In this document: positions 9,103 through 16,858 of the stretch, piece after piece
How positions within the stretch are numbered: position 1 is the stretch's first letter
Layout of the letters: each line of letters opens with the position of its first letter
Origin: Priestia megaterium
GTDB taxonomy: Bacteria > Bacillota > Bacilli > Bacillales > Bacillaceae_H
DNA: 64,000 nucleotides
Reading direction: 5' to 3'
Assembly (NCBI RefSeq): GCF_009497655.1
Contig: NZ_CP023317.1
Coordinates: 3,501,501-3,565,500, forward strand
The notes under the pieces: generated by a model
The model's database searches: none
Seen by the model: the letters and a program-made list of their open reading frames with translations, nothing else
What the model was told of the DNA's origin: nothing
Made by a program: the position numbers and the translations under genes

Positions 9103-9166
9103 TAAAAATTGAATGAACAGTAGTCATTAAATAATGCTTTATTGCTTCTTGAGTAAGTTGCTTAAC

Positions 9167-9334
9167 TTAAGAAATGGTATTCGTAGACAGCATATTAACC
9201 GCTTTTTCCAACAGTAAAATATCTTCTTCAACCATTCTTTTCATATCATCGAGATCAAGTTGAATATATTCTTCTTTTAAACGTTCTAATTCCCTGACGA
9301 ACAGGGATCCCGTATAGTACCTATAATTTGTCAC
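9167..9334 (-). CDS. Small acidic coiled protein (55 aa), GTG start
   Basis: Hand-found ORF. GTG start with AAAGGGG ten bases upstream. The product begins VTNYRYYTGSLFVRELERLK and continues with an acidic helical stretch (EEYIQLDLDDMKRMVEEDIL) ending LSTNTIS. Heptad-like Leu/Met spacing suggests a short coiled coil. No family recognised. It may be overlooked by automated annotation because of its size and GTG start. Confidence 0.5.
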   Translation of the reverse strand: MTNYRYYTGSLFVRELERLKEEYIQLDLDDMKRMVEEDILLLEKAVNMLSTNTIS

Positions 9335-9420
9335 TACTATTTATCCCCTTTGTATGCTCTTACTAGATGTAATTCCCCTTTATTCAGATTAACAACCAAT
9401 AAATGCAAAATTTTTTAAAA

Positions 9421-9452
9421 AAATCCTTCCCTGATGTAGGCAAAGGATTTTT
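9421..9452 (-). terminator. Terminator downstream of the lipoprotein gene
   Basis: AAATCCTT / AAAGGATTT stem with T-run on the minus strand, about 80 bp past the lipoprotein stop. Confidence 0.6.
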
Positions 9453-9530
9453 AACTTGATTAGAATAGGAAAAATATGTTATTAACGTGGCCAGATTTTT
9501 AGTTTCATATACATACAACGTTTTATCGTT

Positions 9531-9914
9531 CTACTTTGATGTTAAATCAAATTTATCTTCTTTCCCATTCCATTTTATTGTCACGTGATAAGGAGCGTTG
9601 CTGCTTTGAGTCGAACACCCGCTGCAGCTTCCATTTAAATTAATTTTCCCTTCTGTCTCGTCATCCGTACCTGATAATTTGCTTGTTTCCCCTTCAACAA
9701 CATAAGAAACTTTTCCTACTTTCTCCTTGTCTTTTCCTTTATAGATGATACTGCCTTGCCCATTTTCAGTATTCTCTCCTTTATTTAAAAGATATAAAGC
9801 TTTCCAATGATCTCCTTCACCTTCGAAACGCACACTTTCTTCTTTGCTGCCACAGCTACCCAATACTAATAAAAAAATAGATATAAGTCCTAAAAACAAA
9901 AACTTCCTTTTCAA
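9531..9914 (-). CDS. Lipoprotein of unknown function
   Basis: I place the start at TTG 9914, 7 nt after AGGAGG, giving 127 residues. The N-terminus LKRKFLFLGLISIFLLVLGS ends in a lipobox (LGS-C), so the mature protein is lipid-anchored on the outer face of the membrane. The mature part is polar, with a Cys pair (GSCSGCST) near residue 98 that could form a disulfide or bind metal, and a beta-rich end (YHVTIKWNGKEDKFDL). No named family recognised. Confidence 0.75.
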   Translation of the reverse strand: MKRKFLFLGLISIFLLVLGSCGSKEESVRFEGEGDHWKALYLLNKGENTENGQGSIIYKGKDKEKVGKVSYVVEGETSKLSGTDDETEGKINLNGSCSGCSTQSSNAPYHVTIKWNGKEDKFDLTSK

Positions 9915-9937
9915 TTTAAATCCTCCTACACGATAAA

Positions 9938-9970
9938 AAAGCACCCAACTATCCTATTAGGTGATTTTTT
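9938..9970 (-). terminator. Terminator of the 42-aa gene
   Basis: CACCTAA / TTGGGTG stem (one G-T pair) with T-tract on the minus strand, just past the stop at 9972. Confidence 0.55.
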
Positions 9971-9971
9971 G

Positions 9972-10100
9972 TTAGTATCTGTTCTTTTTTTCAAGTAATT
10001 TAATTAATCTATCATTTTGTTTCACTATCGTTCTTAGCTTAGCTTCTAACGAACATAAAGTGATAAAGACGGCTATAAATCCTATAATGACAAAAAACAT
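9972..10100 (-). CDS. Small single-pass membrane protein with coiled-coil tail (42 aa)
   Basis: Hand-found. MFFVIIGFIAVFITLCSLEA forms one helix, followed by KLRTIVKQNDRLIKLLEKKN, an amphipathic basic tail. GGGGG lies 12 nt before the ATG. The same plan (membrane helix plus short coiled coil) recurs in many Bacillus small proteins. Function unknown. Confidence 0.5.
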   Translation of the reverse strand: MFFVIIGFIAVFITLCSLEAKLRTIVKQNDRLIKLLEKKNRY

Positions 10101-10522
10101 ATTAGCTGATATCCCCCATACATCATTTTATTTTCAGAACAATATCTATATAATAACATTTTTTCTATATTTTATATCATAATGTTGTTTCTTAGTTAAC
10201 ATAATAAATAAAAGGAATAGGAAAGTGTTCTCTTAAAGAAAACCTTCAGGGCCGCCATTTAAACGTTCTAGCTATACCAAAATACAGAATGAATTTGCCT
10301 TCATCCACGAACTCAACAGCTTTCCTTTATAATAAATACCCTTTCTCTAGCTAATAATAAGTAAGTAAAATATGTATATACTATAAACTAACACCATTCT
10401 TAAAAGTATGATGGTTACGAACATCTACCTATAATTGAGCAATGTTTCTATCTAAATCATGGTTTCTCTTCTTCTATTAAAGGGAATTAAACCCTAAAAG
10501 TGAACCTTAAAAGGAGACCACC
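10101..10522. other. Divergent intergenic region
   Basis: AT-rich spacer upstream of the plus-strand membrane protein gene. No ORF or clear hairpin; promoter-like AT tracts only. Confidence 0.35.
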
Positions 10523-11236
10523 ATGGTTACAATTGAATCAATTATAATAGGTATTGTTTTTATCCTCATTCAATTATACGCATTAACGATTGTCGAACGT
10601 TCTCCAATCGGGGAGCAAAAGCTGCTCTCATTATCAGGCGGTGTAGCTATTGCTTATGTATTTATTTATATCTTACCGACGCTTCATAAGAAACAAGAAG
10701 AGTTTGGAGGATCGCTAGCCCTTGATACTGAACTATATTTTCTTGGTCTTCTCGGCTTACTCGTCTATTTTTCAGTGTATTCATTTGCTCAGACAAAAGC
10801 AGCCACTCACCTAACGGAACTGACCGTTTATATGGTACAGGCTAGTTTTTTTATGATTTATTCTTTTATCATTTCTTATGTCGTGTTTTCAACCGATGTT
10901 AAGCGAGTTGAATCAGTATTCTACGGACTGGCTATCAGCCTTCATTTTATCGGGTGGTCTTACCATCTAGGAAAAAAACATCCGCGCTTACACAAAACTA
11001 GAGGTCGCTATATGCTTGCCGGAGCAACTTTTCTTGGGTCAATTTTGGGCGTCTTTGGCCCCTCATCAGGCCTGCTTATTGAGTCGATGATTGCTTTTAG
11101 TTCAGGTGCAATGTTATTTAACGTCATCAGTAAAGAGCTCCCTTTTGAAAAACATGCGCATTTGCCAACCTTTTTAATCTCATCTCTTGTCTACGCGGCT
11201 ACAATGATTTCGTTAAAAGCTTTTTTCAATTGGTAG
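10523..11236 (+). CDS. Multi-pass membrane protein, possibly ZIP-like
   Basis: 237 residues, ATG behind AAAAGGAGACC. Seven to eight predicted helices. The segments SLSGGVAIAYVFIYILPTLH near residue 37 and SSGAMLFNVISKELPFEKHA near 195 resemble the paired small-residue/proline helices of ZIP-type metal transporters (G-x-A...LP...E), and His residues cluster in HKTRGR and FEKHAH. The resemblance is suggestive only; the classic HxxxE motif of helix 5 is not evident. Ends in a bidirectional terminator. Confidence 0.6.
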   Translation: MVTIESIIIGIVFILIQLYALTIVERSPIGEQKLLSLSGGVAIAYVFIYILPTLHKKQEEFGGSLALDTELYFLGLLGLLVYFSVYSFAQTKAATHLTELTVYMVQASFFMIYSFIISYVVFSTDVKRVESVFYGLAISLHFIGWSYHLGKKHPRLHKTRGRYMLAGATFLGSILGVFGPSSGLLIESMIAFSSGAMLFNVISKELPFEKHAHLPTFLISSLVYAATMISLKAFFNW

Positions 11237-11262
11237 TTGCGTGCGCGTGTTTTTACAAAATA

Positions 11263-11291
11263 AAAAGAGCAGCCTTTAAGGCTGCTCTTTT
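11263..11291. terminator. Bidirectional terminator
   Basis: AAAAGAGCAGCCTT / AAGGCTGCTCTTTT, a perfect inverted repeat between convergent genes. Confidence 0.88.
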
Positions 11292-11436
11292 AAAGTATGG
11301 TTTTTATTACTAGATATACTGCAGCAATCGATGCAAGAACGATAAGCACATTTAAAATGCGATGTTGAGTAGCTAAGTGGCCCCGCTTCATTTCTGCACG
11401 AGTCAATGGTTTATTTTCATCGTGATTTCCACTCAC
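11290..11436 (-). CDS. Small single-pass membrane protein (48 aa)
   Basis: GTG at 11436 is chosen because AGGAGAT lies 8 nt before it; an upstream in-frame ATG at 11487 has no such site and overlaps the preceding gene. The product starts with a polar, basic region (SGNHDENKPLTRAEMKRGHL) and ends in one helix (ILNVLIVLASIAAVYLVI). It follows the CPBP protease gene on the same strand and may be co-transcribed. Function unknown. Confidence 0.55.
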   Translation of the reverse strand: MSGNHDENKPLTRAEMKRGHLATQHRILNVLIVLASIAAVYLVIKTIL

Positions 11437-11479
11437 TCTGTTACATCTCCTATCCTGTTTAGGTATTGGTTCTACTAAT

Positions 11480-12400
11480 TTAAGCAATAAGCTGATCTTT
11501 GTCAGCTGCTTCTTCCTTTTTTATCTTCCCTCTACATAAGATATAGAAAACACTGAACATAACAATCGACCAAATAAGGTTAGCTCCTGGCTCAGTGTTA
11601 GCTACCTTAAACAAACTCGGTATAGACCCGAAAACAGAATCATTCGTTGTAAGGAACAGAGCGAGAAACATGTTGTTGGCTGCGTGTGCGCCAATGGTAA
11701 TTTCTAAGCTTTTTGTTTTAACCGCGATATATGTAAGAGCAAAACCAGCTACAATATAATCTAGTCCCACCAATATAATGGATTTATTCATTTCGGGATT
11801 AGCAAAATGACCTATTGAAAACATTAGCCCAACAATAATAGCAAGTAAAATTGGACGCTTCACTTTCTTACTCACCCATTGAAGAAGAAGTCCTCTAAAA
11901 AACAGCTCCTCCGTTGTTGTTTGAATAGGTACTAACAAAAGCGTAATCAGTACTAACAGGACATACTCTTTTAAACTTACATGATTCCATGAATAATCCG
12001 AGTGGTTAAACACGACATCAATTAACTGTGAAACGATTAGTAACAGACTAAAAGCTCCAAAAGACCATATTACTTTCTTCCAGTTCACACGTTTGTTAGC
12101 AGTGATTAGTGATTTCATTTTTCGTTTGTGAATAAAACGAATCCCGATCCATAAACCAAAAATCCAGCATATGTACATAATATGAGACAACAGAAAATCA
12201 AGATTAGCATTGATTCCTACAGCTAATCCGCTATCAAAATCAACATATGATTTTCCACTTTCATCAGCTGCAACCATTATCATTTCAGCAATAATATAAA
12301 TAATGGATCCTAACAGCATAAACACAGAAGCAAGGATTGTTGTACTTACATAACGCTTCCAGCTATTTTTTCCTTCTTCCAAATTTAAATAGTTTTTCAT
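11480..12400 (-). CDS. CPBP-family intramembrane metalloprotease
   Basis: 306 residues with about eight membrane helices. The family motifs are present in order: EELFFRG (EExxxR), FSIGHF (FxxxH), and GAHAANN (HxxxN/B). These supply the catalytic Glu and metal ligands of Abi/CAAX-type proteases that cleave within or beside the membrane. In Bacillus such proteins act in prenyl-protein processing, anti-sigma cleavage (PrsW-like roles) or bacteriocin self-immunity; no bacteriocin gene is nearby, so the target is unknown. Confidence 0.9.
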   Translation of the reverse strand: MKNYLNLEEGKNSWKRYVSTTILASVFMLLGSIIYIIAEMIMVAADESGKSYVDFDSGLAVGINANLDFLLSHIMYICWIFGLWIGIRFIHKRKMKSLITANKRVNWKKVIWSFGAFSLLLIVSQLIDVVFNHSDYSWNHVSLKEYVLLVLITLLLVPIQTTTEELFFRGLLLQWVSKKVKRPILLAIIVGLMFSIGHFANPEMNKSIILVGLDYIVAGFALTYIAVKTKSLEITIGAHAANNMFLALFLTTNDSVFGSIPSLFKVANTEPGANLIWSIVMFSVFYILCRGKIKKEEAADKDQLIA

Positions 12401-12621
12401 TTTATTCTTACTCCCTCAGCCTTCTCTTCTCAACTACATCGTTCTTCTCTACTTCGTTGTTGTCTAGGCAATGTAAAAATCTATTAGGACCCGAGGTCCT
12501 GCAATTATGTTAACTACCGCCTGCTTTTTACCTTTGAAGATAAGGGAAGAGACTGACAACATTAAGAAATTACAACTCTACCCATTACCTCTTTATATAA
12601 AATTTAGCGCCTTAAAAGCCG

Positions 12622-12780
12622 TCAAAAAACAGCTTCTTCTAAAAGAAGACTCGACACTAAGTCATCGTTAACCTTTATATCCTGCTCATACGTGCCCGCA
12701 TACACATAATTTTGAAGAAAATACTTGCTACTCAAGAATATATATCCTAGAACAACTAAAATAAATATTTTTTTCAACAT
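12622..12780 (-). CDS. Small membrane or secreted peptide (52 aa)
   Basis: Hand-found. ATG follows AGGTGAGGACG. MLKKIFILVVLGYIFLSSKY is a basic start plus a hydrophobic helix, compatible with a signal anchor; the rest (YAGTYEQDIKVNDDLVSSLL) is acidic. No family recognised. Confidence 0.5.
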   Translation of the reverse strand: MLKKIFILVVLGYIFLSSKYFLQNYVYAGTYEQDIKVNDDLVSSLLLEEAVF

Positions 12781-13164
12781 CGTCCTCACCTTTTTATCTA
12801 AAGTTTTCCCCTCGCGGCTGCTTCGACAATCGCTAAGGGCTTATCCATAAATAGCTTTTCATTTTTTAAAATTAGCTACCATTCTATCTAACACCGCAAA
12901 AATGTATATAAGTTACAATTATATTACATTATTATTACAAATGTAACAATTACATTATAACTAAGAAAATGAGGATAATCAATATGAAGTGTTTAGTAAA
13001 GCAAATAAAATTGCTAGATTAATATGATGCGTGTAAATAAATCCAAAACATGTTGGAAAAGACGTTTGTTATTAAACAGGAATATTTAAAGAACAAAAAA
13101 AGCAAACTCCCTACCGTTAGGAGTTTACTTCTTTTATTCAAGAGTTTTTATAACCTCTCTCATC
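12781..13164. other. Intergenic region upstream of the bio operon
   Basis: Contains a cluster of TTACAT/TTACAA motifs in both orientations (about 12910-12960), a very short ORF, and a hairpin (13099-13131). No recognised gene. Confidence 0.4.
13099..13131 (+). terminator. Terminator before the bio operon
   Basis: AAACTCC / GGAGTTT core stem with extra flanking pairs and T-rich tail. Insulates the bio promoter from upstream transcription. Confidence 0.6.
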
Positions 13165-13226
13165 TTGACACTCTTCTAAAGGAGTGATTAGATATATATG
13201 TTAACTATTTAAAAATTAAAGTTAAC
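13165..13226 (+). promoter_or_regulatory. bio operon promoter with BirA operator
   Basis: -35 TTGACA (13165-13170) and a -10 like TAGATA (13189-13194, 18-bp gap). Immediately downstream are two GTTAAC half-sites (13200-13205 and 13221-13226) separated by 15 bp, the arrangement of Bacillus BirA boxes. Biotinoyl-AMP-bound BirA would repress transcription when biotin is sufficient. Confidence 0.85.
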
Positions 13227-13254
13227 TTATTTCATTGTCGGTGGTGAGAGTGTA

Positions 13255-14433
13255 TTGTATTGGGAAGAAGATATTAAGAGAGAACTTGCCTATTTAGATG
13301 AAATTTTTCAAAAACGGCACCTTGTTACTACAGAATTTGCTGAACAACCATGGCTTACAGTCAATGGACGTAAAATGTTAAACCTTGCCTCTAATAACTA
13401 TTTAGGCTATGCAGGAGATAGTGGACTGAAGAAAACAATGAGTGATGCTGTGATGACGTATGGAGTAGGAGCAACAGCTTCACGCTTAATAGTAGGAAAT
13501 CACTTCCTTTACGAGAAAGCAGAAAGAGCCCTTGTTAATTGGAAAAAAGCTGAGGCAGGACTTATTATCAATAGTGGTTATAATGCAAACCTAGGAATCG
13601 TCTCAGCCTTGGTTCCGCGTAATGGCTTCATCTTCAGCGATAAGTTAAATCATGCAAGTATCATTGATGGGGCCCTACTAAGCCGTGCAAAACTTCAACG
13701 CTATCGCCATAACGATATGAACCATCTAGAAAATTTATTAAAAAAAGTTCCCTTAGAGTCACGGAAGTTAGTTGTAACAGATACTGTTTTCAGCATGGAT
13801 GGTGATTTCGCCAAGCTCAAGGAGCTTGTTAAATTAAAAGAGCAATATAACGCCCTACTAATGGTTGATGAGGCTCATGCAAGCGGTGTATACGGAAGAA
13901 ATGGTGAAGGATATGCACATTTTCTTAATCTGCAAGATAAAATTGATATTCAAATGGGAACGTTTAGTAAAGCGCTAGGGTCATTTGGAGCTTATGTTAC
14001 GGGAAAACAGTGGCTCATAGATTATTTGAAAAATAGAATGCGAGGACTCATTTATTCAACTGCTCTTCCCCCTGCTATACTCGGTGCAATAACGGCTGCA
14101 ATTGAAAAGGTGCAACAAGACACAGAGCGCCGCGCACTTCTTCAAGAACATGCACTATTTTTTAGGAAGGCACTTACATACGAAGGATTTAACACATGTA
14201 ATAGTCAATCTCAAATCATTCCAATTTTAACGGGAGAAAACAAAAGAACAATGCAGTTTGCAGAGCGTTTACAGAAAGAAGGAATTGCTGCTATTGCAGT
14301 TAGGCCTCCTACTGTTCCTGAAAATAAAGCAAGAATTCGTTTTACTGTAACAGCCGATCATACGCGAGAAGATTTAGATTGGGCCATAAAGAGAATTTCT
14401 CTAATTGGAAAAGAAATGAGTGTGATTCAATGA
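13255..14433 (+). CDS. bioF: 8-amino-7-oxononanoate synthase
   Basis: PLP enzyme condensing pimeloyl-ACP (or -CoA) with L-alanine to give KAPA, the first ring-forming step of biotin synthesis. 392 residues, the usual length. Signature segments: LNLASNNYLGYA (residues 42-53), DKLNHASIIDGALLSRA with the stacking His133, VVTDTVFSMDGD, VDEAHASGVYG with Asp205 for the pyridine nitrogen, and TFSKALGS with the Schiff-base Lys239. TTG start behind GGTGAGAG. First gene of a three-gene operon; its stop overlaps the next start (ATGA). A BirA box sits in its promoter. Confidence 0.95.
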   Translation: MYWEEDIKRELAYLDEIFQKRHLVTTEFAEQPWLTVNGRKMLNLASNNYLGYAGDSGLKKTMSDAVMTYGVGATASRLIVGNHFLYEKAERALVNWKKAEAGLIINSGYNANLGIVSALVPRNGFIFSDKLNHASIIDGALLSRAKLQRYRHNDMNHLENLLKKVPLESRKLVVTDTVFSMDGDFAKLKELVKLKEQYNALLMVDEAHASGVYGRNGEGYAHFLNLQDKIDIQMGTFSKALGSFGAYVTGKQWLIDYLKNRMRGLIYSTALPPAILGAITAAIEKVQQDTERRALLQEHALFFRKALTYEGFNTCNSQSQIIPILTGENKRTMQFAERLQKEGIAAIAVRPPTVPENKARIRFTVTADHTREDLDWAIKRISLIGKEMSVIQ

Positions 14434-15176
14434 AACCATCAACTATTATAATATTTCCCGGATGGGGAATGGAAAAAGCAGCGTTTCAACCAATCATAAA
14501 ATCATTGTCTACTATATGTAACGTTTTGTGTACAGACTGGAGAGGCGTAAAAGAACTAAGTGACTTTAGAGAACGAGCAATCCAATTGCTTATTTCTACT
14601 CCAGGTACTGTTTATTTAATGGGTTGGTCATTAGGTTCTCTTGTAACGCTTGAACTTGCAAATTTATACCCTAACAAGATAGAAGGACTCATATTAATTG
14701 GCGGAACTAGTCGCTTTATAAACGACATGCATAATACATTTGGATGGGAGCAACGCATCGTTGAACGTATGAAAAAACAACTACAGCGTAATAAAGAAAA
14801 AACCCTTACTGCATTTTATAACGCCATGTTCACTAAATCTGAAAAAGAAGAAGAATTTCATCATCAATTTATTGAAGTTGTTCAGCGTGATTATCAAGGA
14901 GACAGTACGTACTCTCTCCTTAAAGGGCTAGATTATTTACTTCAAAAAGATGTTAGAATGCACCTCAATCAAATTCAAACTCCTTGTTTGTTGATCCATG
15001 GAAGAGATGATCAAATATGTTTGACTGAGTCTTCTTCTTTCATAGCTGAAAGAATTGGTGGAAAAGCGCAGCTGTGTATTTTAGAAAAAGCTGGCCATAT
15101 TCCTTTTTTTACAAAGCCTCACCAATGTACGCAACTTATAGAGAAATTTCTCGAAAAGGAGCTCATTTATGATTAA
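14430..15176 (+). CDS. bioH: Pimeloyl-ACP methyl ester esterase-type alpha/beta hydrolase
   Basis: Expected to remove the methyl ester from pimeloyl-ACP methyl ester, ending the BioC-BioH route to the pimelate moiety. I use the ATG at 14430, which overlaps the bioF stop as ATGA; an earlier in-frame ATG at 14379 lies inside bioF. 248 residues with an alpha/beta-hydrolase fold: oxyanion segment FPGWGMEKAAF, nucleophile elbow GWSLGS (Ser68), acid in HGRDDQ and catalytic His in AGHIPFF. It is diverged from E. coli BioH, so assignment rests on fold plus position between bioF and bioC. Confidence 0.85.
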   Translation: MKPSTIIIFPGWGMEKAAFQPIIKSLSTICNVLCTDWRGVKELSDFRERAIQLLISTPGTVYLMGWSLGSLVTLELANLYPNKIEGLILIGGTSRFINDMHNTFGWEQRIVERMKKQLQRNKEKTLTAFYNAMFTKSEKEEEFHHQFIEVVQRDYQGDSTYSLLKGLDYLLQKDVRMHLNQIQTPCLLIHGRDDQICLTESSSFIAERIGGKAQLCILEKAGHIPFFTKPHQCTQLIEKFLEKELIYD

Positions 15177-15990
15177 TAAGCAACTTTTAAAGAAAAGATT
15201 CAATAATCATGCTAAAACTTATGATGCTTATGCCGATGTACAAAAAAGCATGGCAAACCAATTAATAGATCAGCTTTCCACCAATTTCTTTAACGAGGAA
15301 ATAGCTATTCTTGAAATTGGCTGCGGCACAGGTTATTTAACACAATTATTGTGCGAAAAATTCCCTAAGGCTGCTATTACAGCAGTTGATTTGTCATCAG
15401 GAATGATTGAGTTAGCAAAGGAAAAAGTAAGGGAAGATCGAGTTTCTTTCATATGCGGAGATATCGAGGAACTAAGTATAGAAAGACATTATGACCTTAT
15501 TATTTCGAATGCAACATTTCAGTGGTTTAATAGTCTTCATACGACAATTAAAAAATTGTATAAACAACTTAAGCCTACAGGCAGCCTGCTATTTTCAACC
15601 TTTGGTAACCGTACATTTCAAGAGCTTCATTCATGCTACAGCCATGTGAAACAAAAGCTTGGTCTTTTCAGTAACAGTTCACCTGGCCAATCGTTTTTTT
15701 CTCTTGAAGAGTTGTCTCAAATTTGTGAACAAGCATTAGTTCCATTGAGAGAGCATCCATTTAAACTATCAAAAACTGAGGAGCTAGAGGTTCAATACTT
15801 TCCGACGGTTAAGGCATTTTTTACATCAATAAAAAAGATTGGAGCAAGTAACAGTAACGAGGAAAGCTACTGTCAGCGCCCTTCCTTTTTTCGTGAATTA
15901 ATCAACCTATACGAAAATAATCATCGTGACAAAAATGGCGTAAAAGTAACCTATCATTGCTTAATGTTTAATATTACAAAAACGAACTAA
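15169..15990 (+). CDS. bioC: Malonyl-ACP O-methyltransferase
   Basis: SAM-dependent methyltransferase that caps malonyl-ACP as a methyl ester so that fatty-acid synthesis can extend it to pimeloyl-ACP. 273 residues. The opening NKQLLKKRFNNHAKTYDAYA is typical of BioC, followed by motif I ILEIGCGTGYLTQLL (residues 48-61), AVDLSSGMIELAK and NATFQWFNSL. It overlaps the bioH gene by 8 bp. bioA, bioD, bioB and bioW/bioI are not in the window, so the rest of the pathway must be elsewhere. A terminator follows. Confidence 0.93.
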   Translation: MINKQLLKKRFNNHAKTYDAYADVQKSMANQLIDQLSTNFFNEEIAILEIGCGTGYLTQLLCEKFPKAAITAVDLSSGMIELAKEKVREDRVSFICGDIEELSIERHYDLIISNATFQWFNSLHTTIKKLYKQLKPTGSLLFSTFGNRTFQELHSCYSHVKQKLGLFSNSSPGQSFFSLEELSQICEQALVPLREHPFKLSKTEELEVQYFPTVKAFFTSIKKIGASNSNEESYCQRPSFFRELINLYENNHRDKNGVKVTYHCLMFNITKTN

Positions 15991-16044
15991 TAGCCAATCC
16001 AGCCCTGGCTACTCTCTAGAAGTGATGAATTACCGCCAGTAAAA

Positions 16045-16076
16045 AAGGGTACTCTTCTATTTAGAAAAGTACCCTT
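16045..16076. terminator. Terminator of the bio operon
   Basis: AAGGGTACT / AGTACCCTT stem between convergent genes, about 55 bp past the bioC stop. Confidence 0.75.
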
Positions 16077-16101
16077 AAATAATCAATTAGATTTAATTAA
16101 C

Positions 16102-16584
16102 TTACTGTTTTTTAGAAGCTAATTCAATAATATTTGTTATACCTTGCTCATTGTACCCTGTTTTTAATAACTGTATTTGATTATGTTCAGATAAATTTGT
16201 AAAAATGATTGGTGTAACAAGTGATTTAGCATTTTCTTTAATGTAGTTTAGGTCTATTTTTAAAAGCGGGGTTCCTTGTGTAACCTTTTCTCCCTCTTTA
16301 ATTAGACATGTAAACCCTTTCCCATTCAAGTTCACTGTTTCTAACCCTACGTGAATTAATAACTCTAGACCTTGATCTGTTTTTAGACCTATGGCATGTT
16401 TTGTAGGAAAGATGCTAACAACCTCCCCATTGATAGGAGAAATAAGAGTATTATTAGTTGGTTCGATGGCAAAACCGTCTCCCATCATCTTTGAAGAAAA
16501 AACAGCATCAGGGACTTCTTCTAGAGGCACAATATATCCATCAAACGGAAGTTTGAATACGCTTCCTAAAGTTGTATCCTTCAT
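16102..16584 (-). CDS. Stand-alone PTS glucose-type EIIA protein
   Basis: 160-residue EIIA of the Crr/glucose superfamily. It accepts phosphate from HPr-P and passes it to an EIIB. The phosphorylated His is His78 in LLIHVGLETVNLNG, and the supporting His63 is in FPTKHAIGL, 15 residues apart as in E. coli EIIA-Glc. The fold signatures GDGFAIEP and SPINGEVVSIFPTKHAI are intact. Upstream on the same strand only the tail of an EIIBC gene survives, so this EIIA has lost its cognate membrane component and may serve another EIIBC or be regulatory. Confidence 0.9.
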   Translation of the reverse strand: MKDTTLGSVFKLPFDGYIVPLEEVPDAVFSSKMMGDGFAIEPTNNTLISPINGEVVSIFPTKHAIGLKTDQGLELLIHVGLETVNLNGKGFTCLIKEGEKVTQGTPLLKIDLNYIKENAKSLVTPIIFTNLSEHNQIQLLKTGYNEQGITNIIELASKKQ

Positions 16585-16593
16585 TTCTTTTTT

Positions 16594-16689
16594 CTAACCT
16601 GTTGCAGCAACTTCAGTTTTTGTCTTCGCTTCAAGTACTTCTTTGTTATTAGAGCCTTCTGTAATAGCCTCTTTTGGTATGCCAAATTC
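16594..16689 (-). pseudogene. Remnant of PTS EIIBC gene (C-terminal tail only)
   Basis: In the frame just upstream of EIIA the sequence reads EFGIPKEAITEGSNNKEV, then a charged Ala/Thr/Lys tail and TAG. EFGIPKEA is the typical extreme end of glucose/trehalose-family EIIC. The rest of the gene is absent: homology stops at about 16689, where an unrelated fragment begins. This is a deletion or rearrangement junction. Confidence 0.6.
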
Positions 16690-16745
16690 ACTTATGTGAG
16701 GAGATTAGAAAATTGTTAAGAGAAAAAGCAAAAAGAAATCTCATA
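16687..16745 (+). pseudogene. Fragment of a paralogue of the 63-aa gene
   Basis: About 55 bp align closely with the middle of the gene at 8574-8765: encoded HLCEEIRKLLREKAKRNL versus YLCEEIRKLLRKKEKRSL, with mostly synonymous changes. Both ends of the gene are missing. It is fused directly to the EIIC remnant on its left. Confidence 0.6.
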
Positions 16746-16858
16746 AAAATAATGCGTTTATCTATTTATTCTTCGTGCGGACAAATGATTGGATATTTCA
16801 AACTCAAATTACTAATAATACCGTTACATGTCTTTGGCGTAAAAGGAGCTACGTAACG

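Larger units (their letters stand above)
8766..9166. other. Gene-poor stretch with cre-like site and terminator
   Basis: Holds a cre-like sequence (8852-8865), then a GC-richer segment (8881-8945) with a possible GTG-start ORF of about 30 codons that has no homology I recognise, then a terminator (9067-9102). It may encode a short transcript. Confidence 0.35.

Noticed and set aside
12480-12505. Small GC hairpin AGGACC-CGA-GGTCCT
   Set aside because: Short stem without T-run or adjacent gene end; no function can be assigned.
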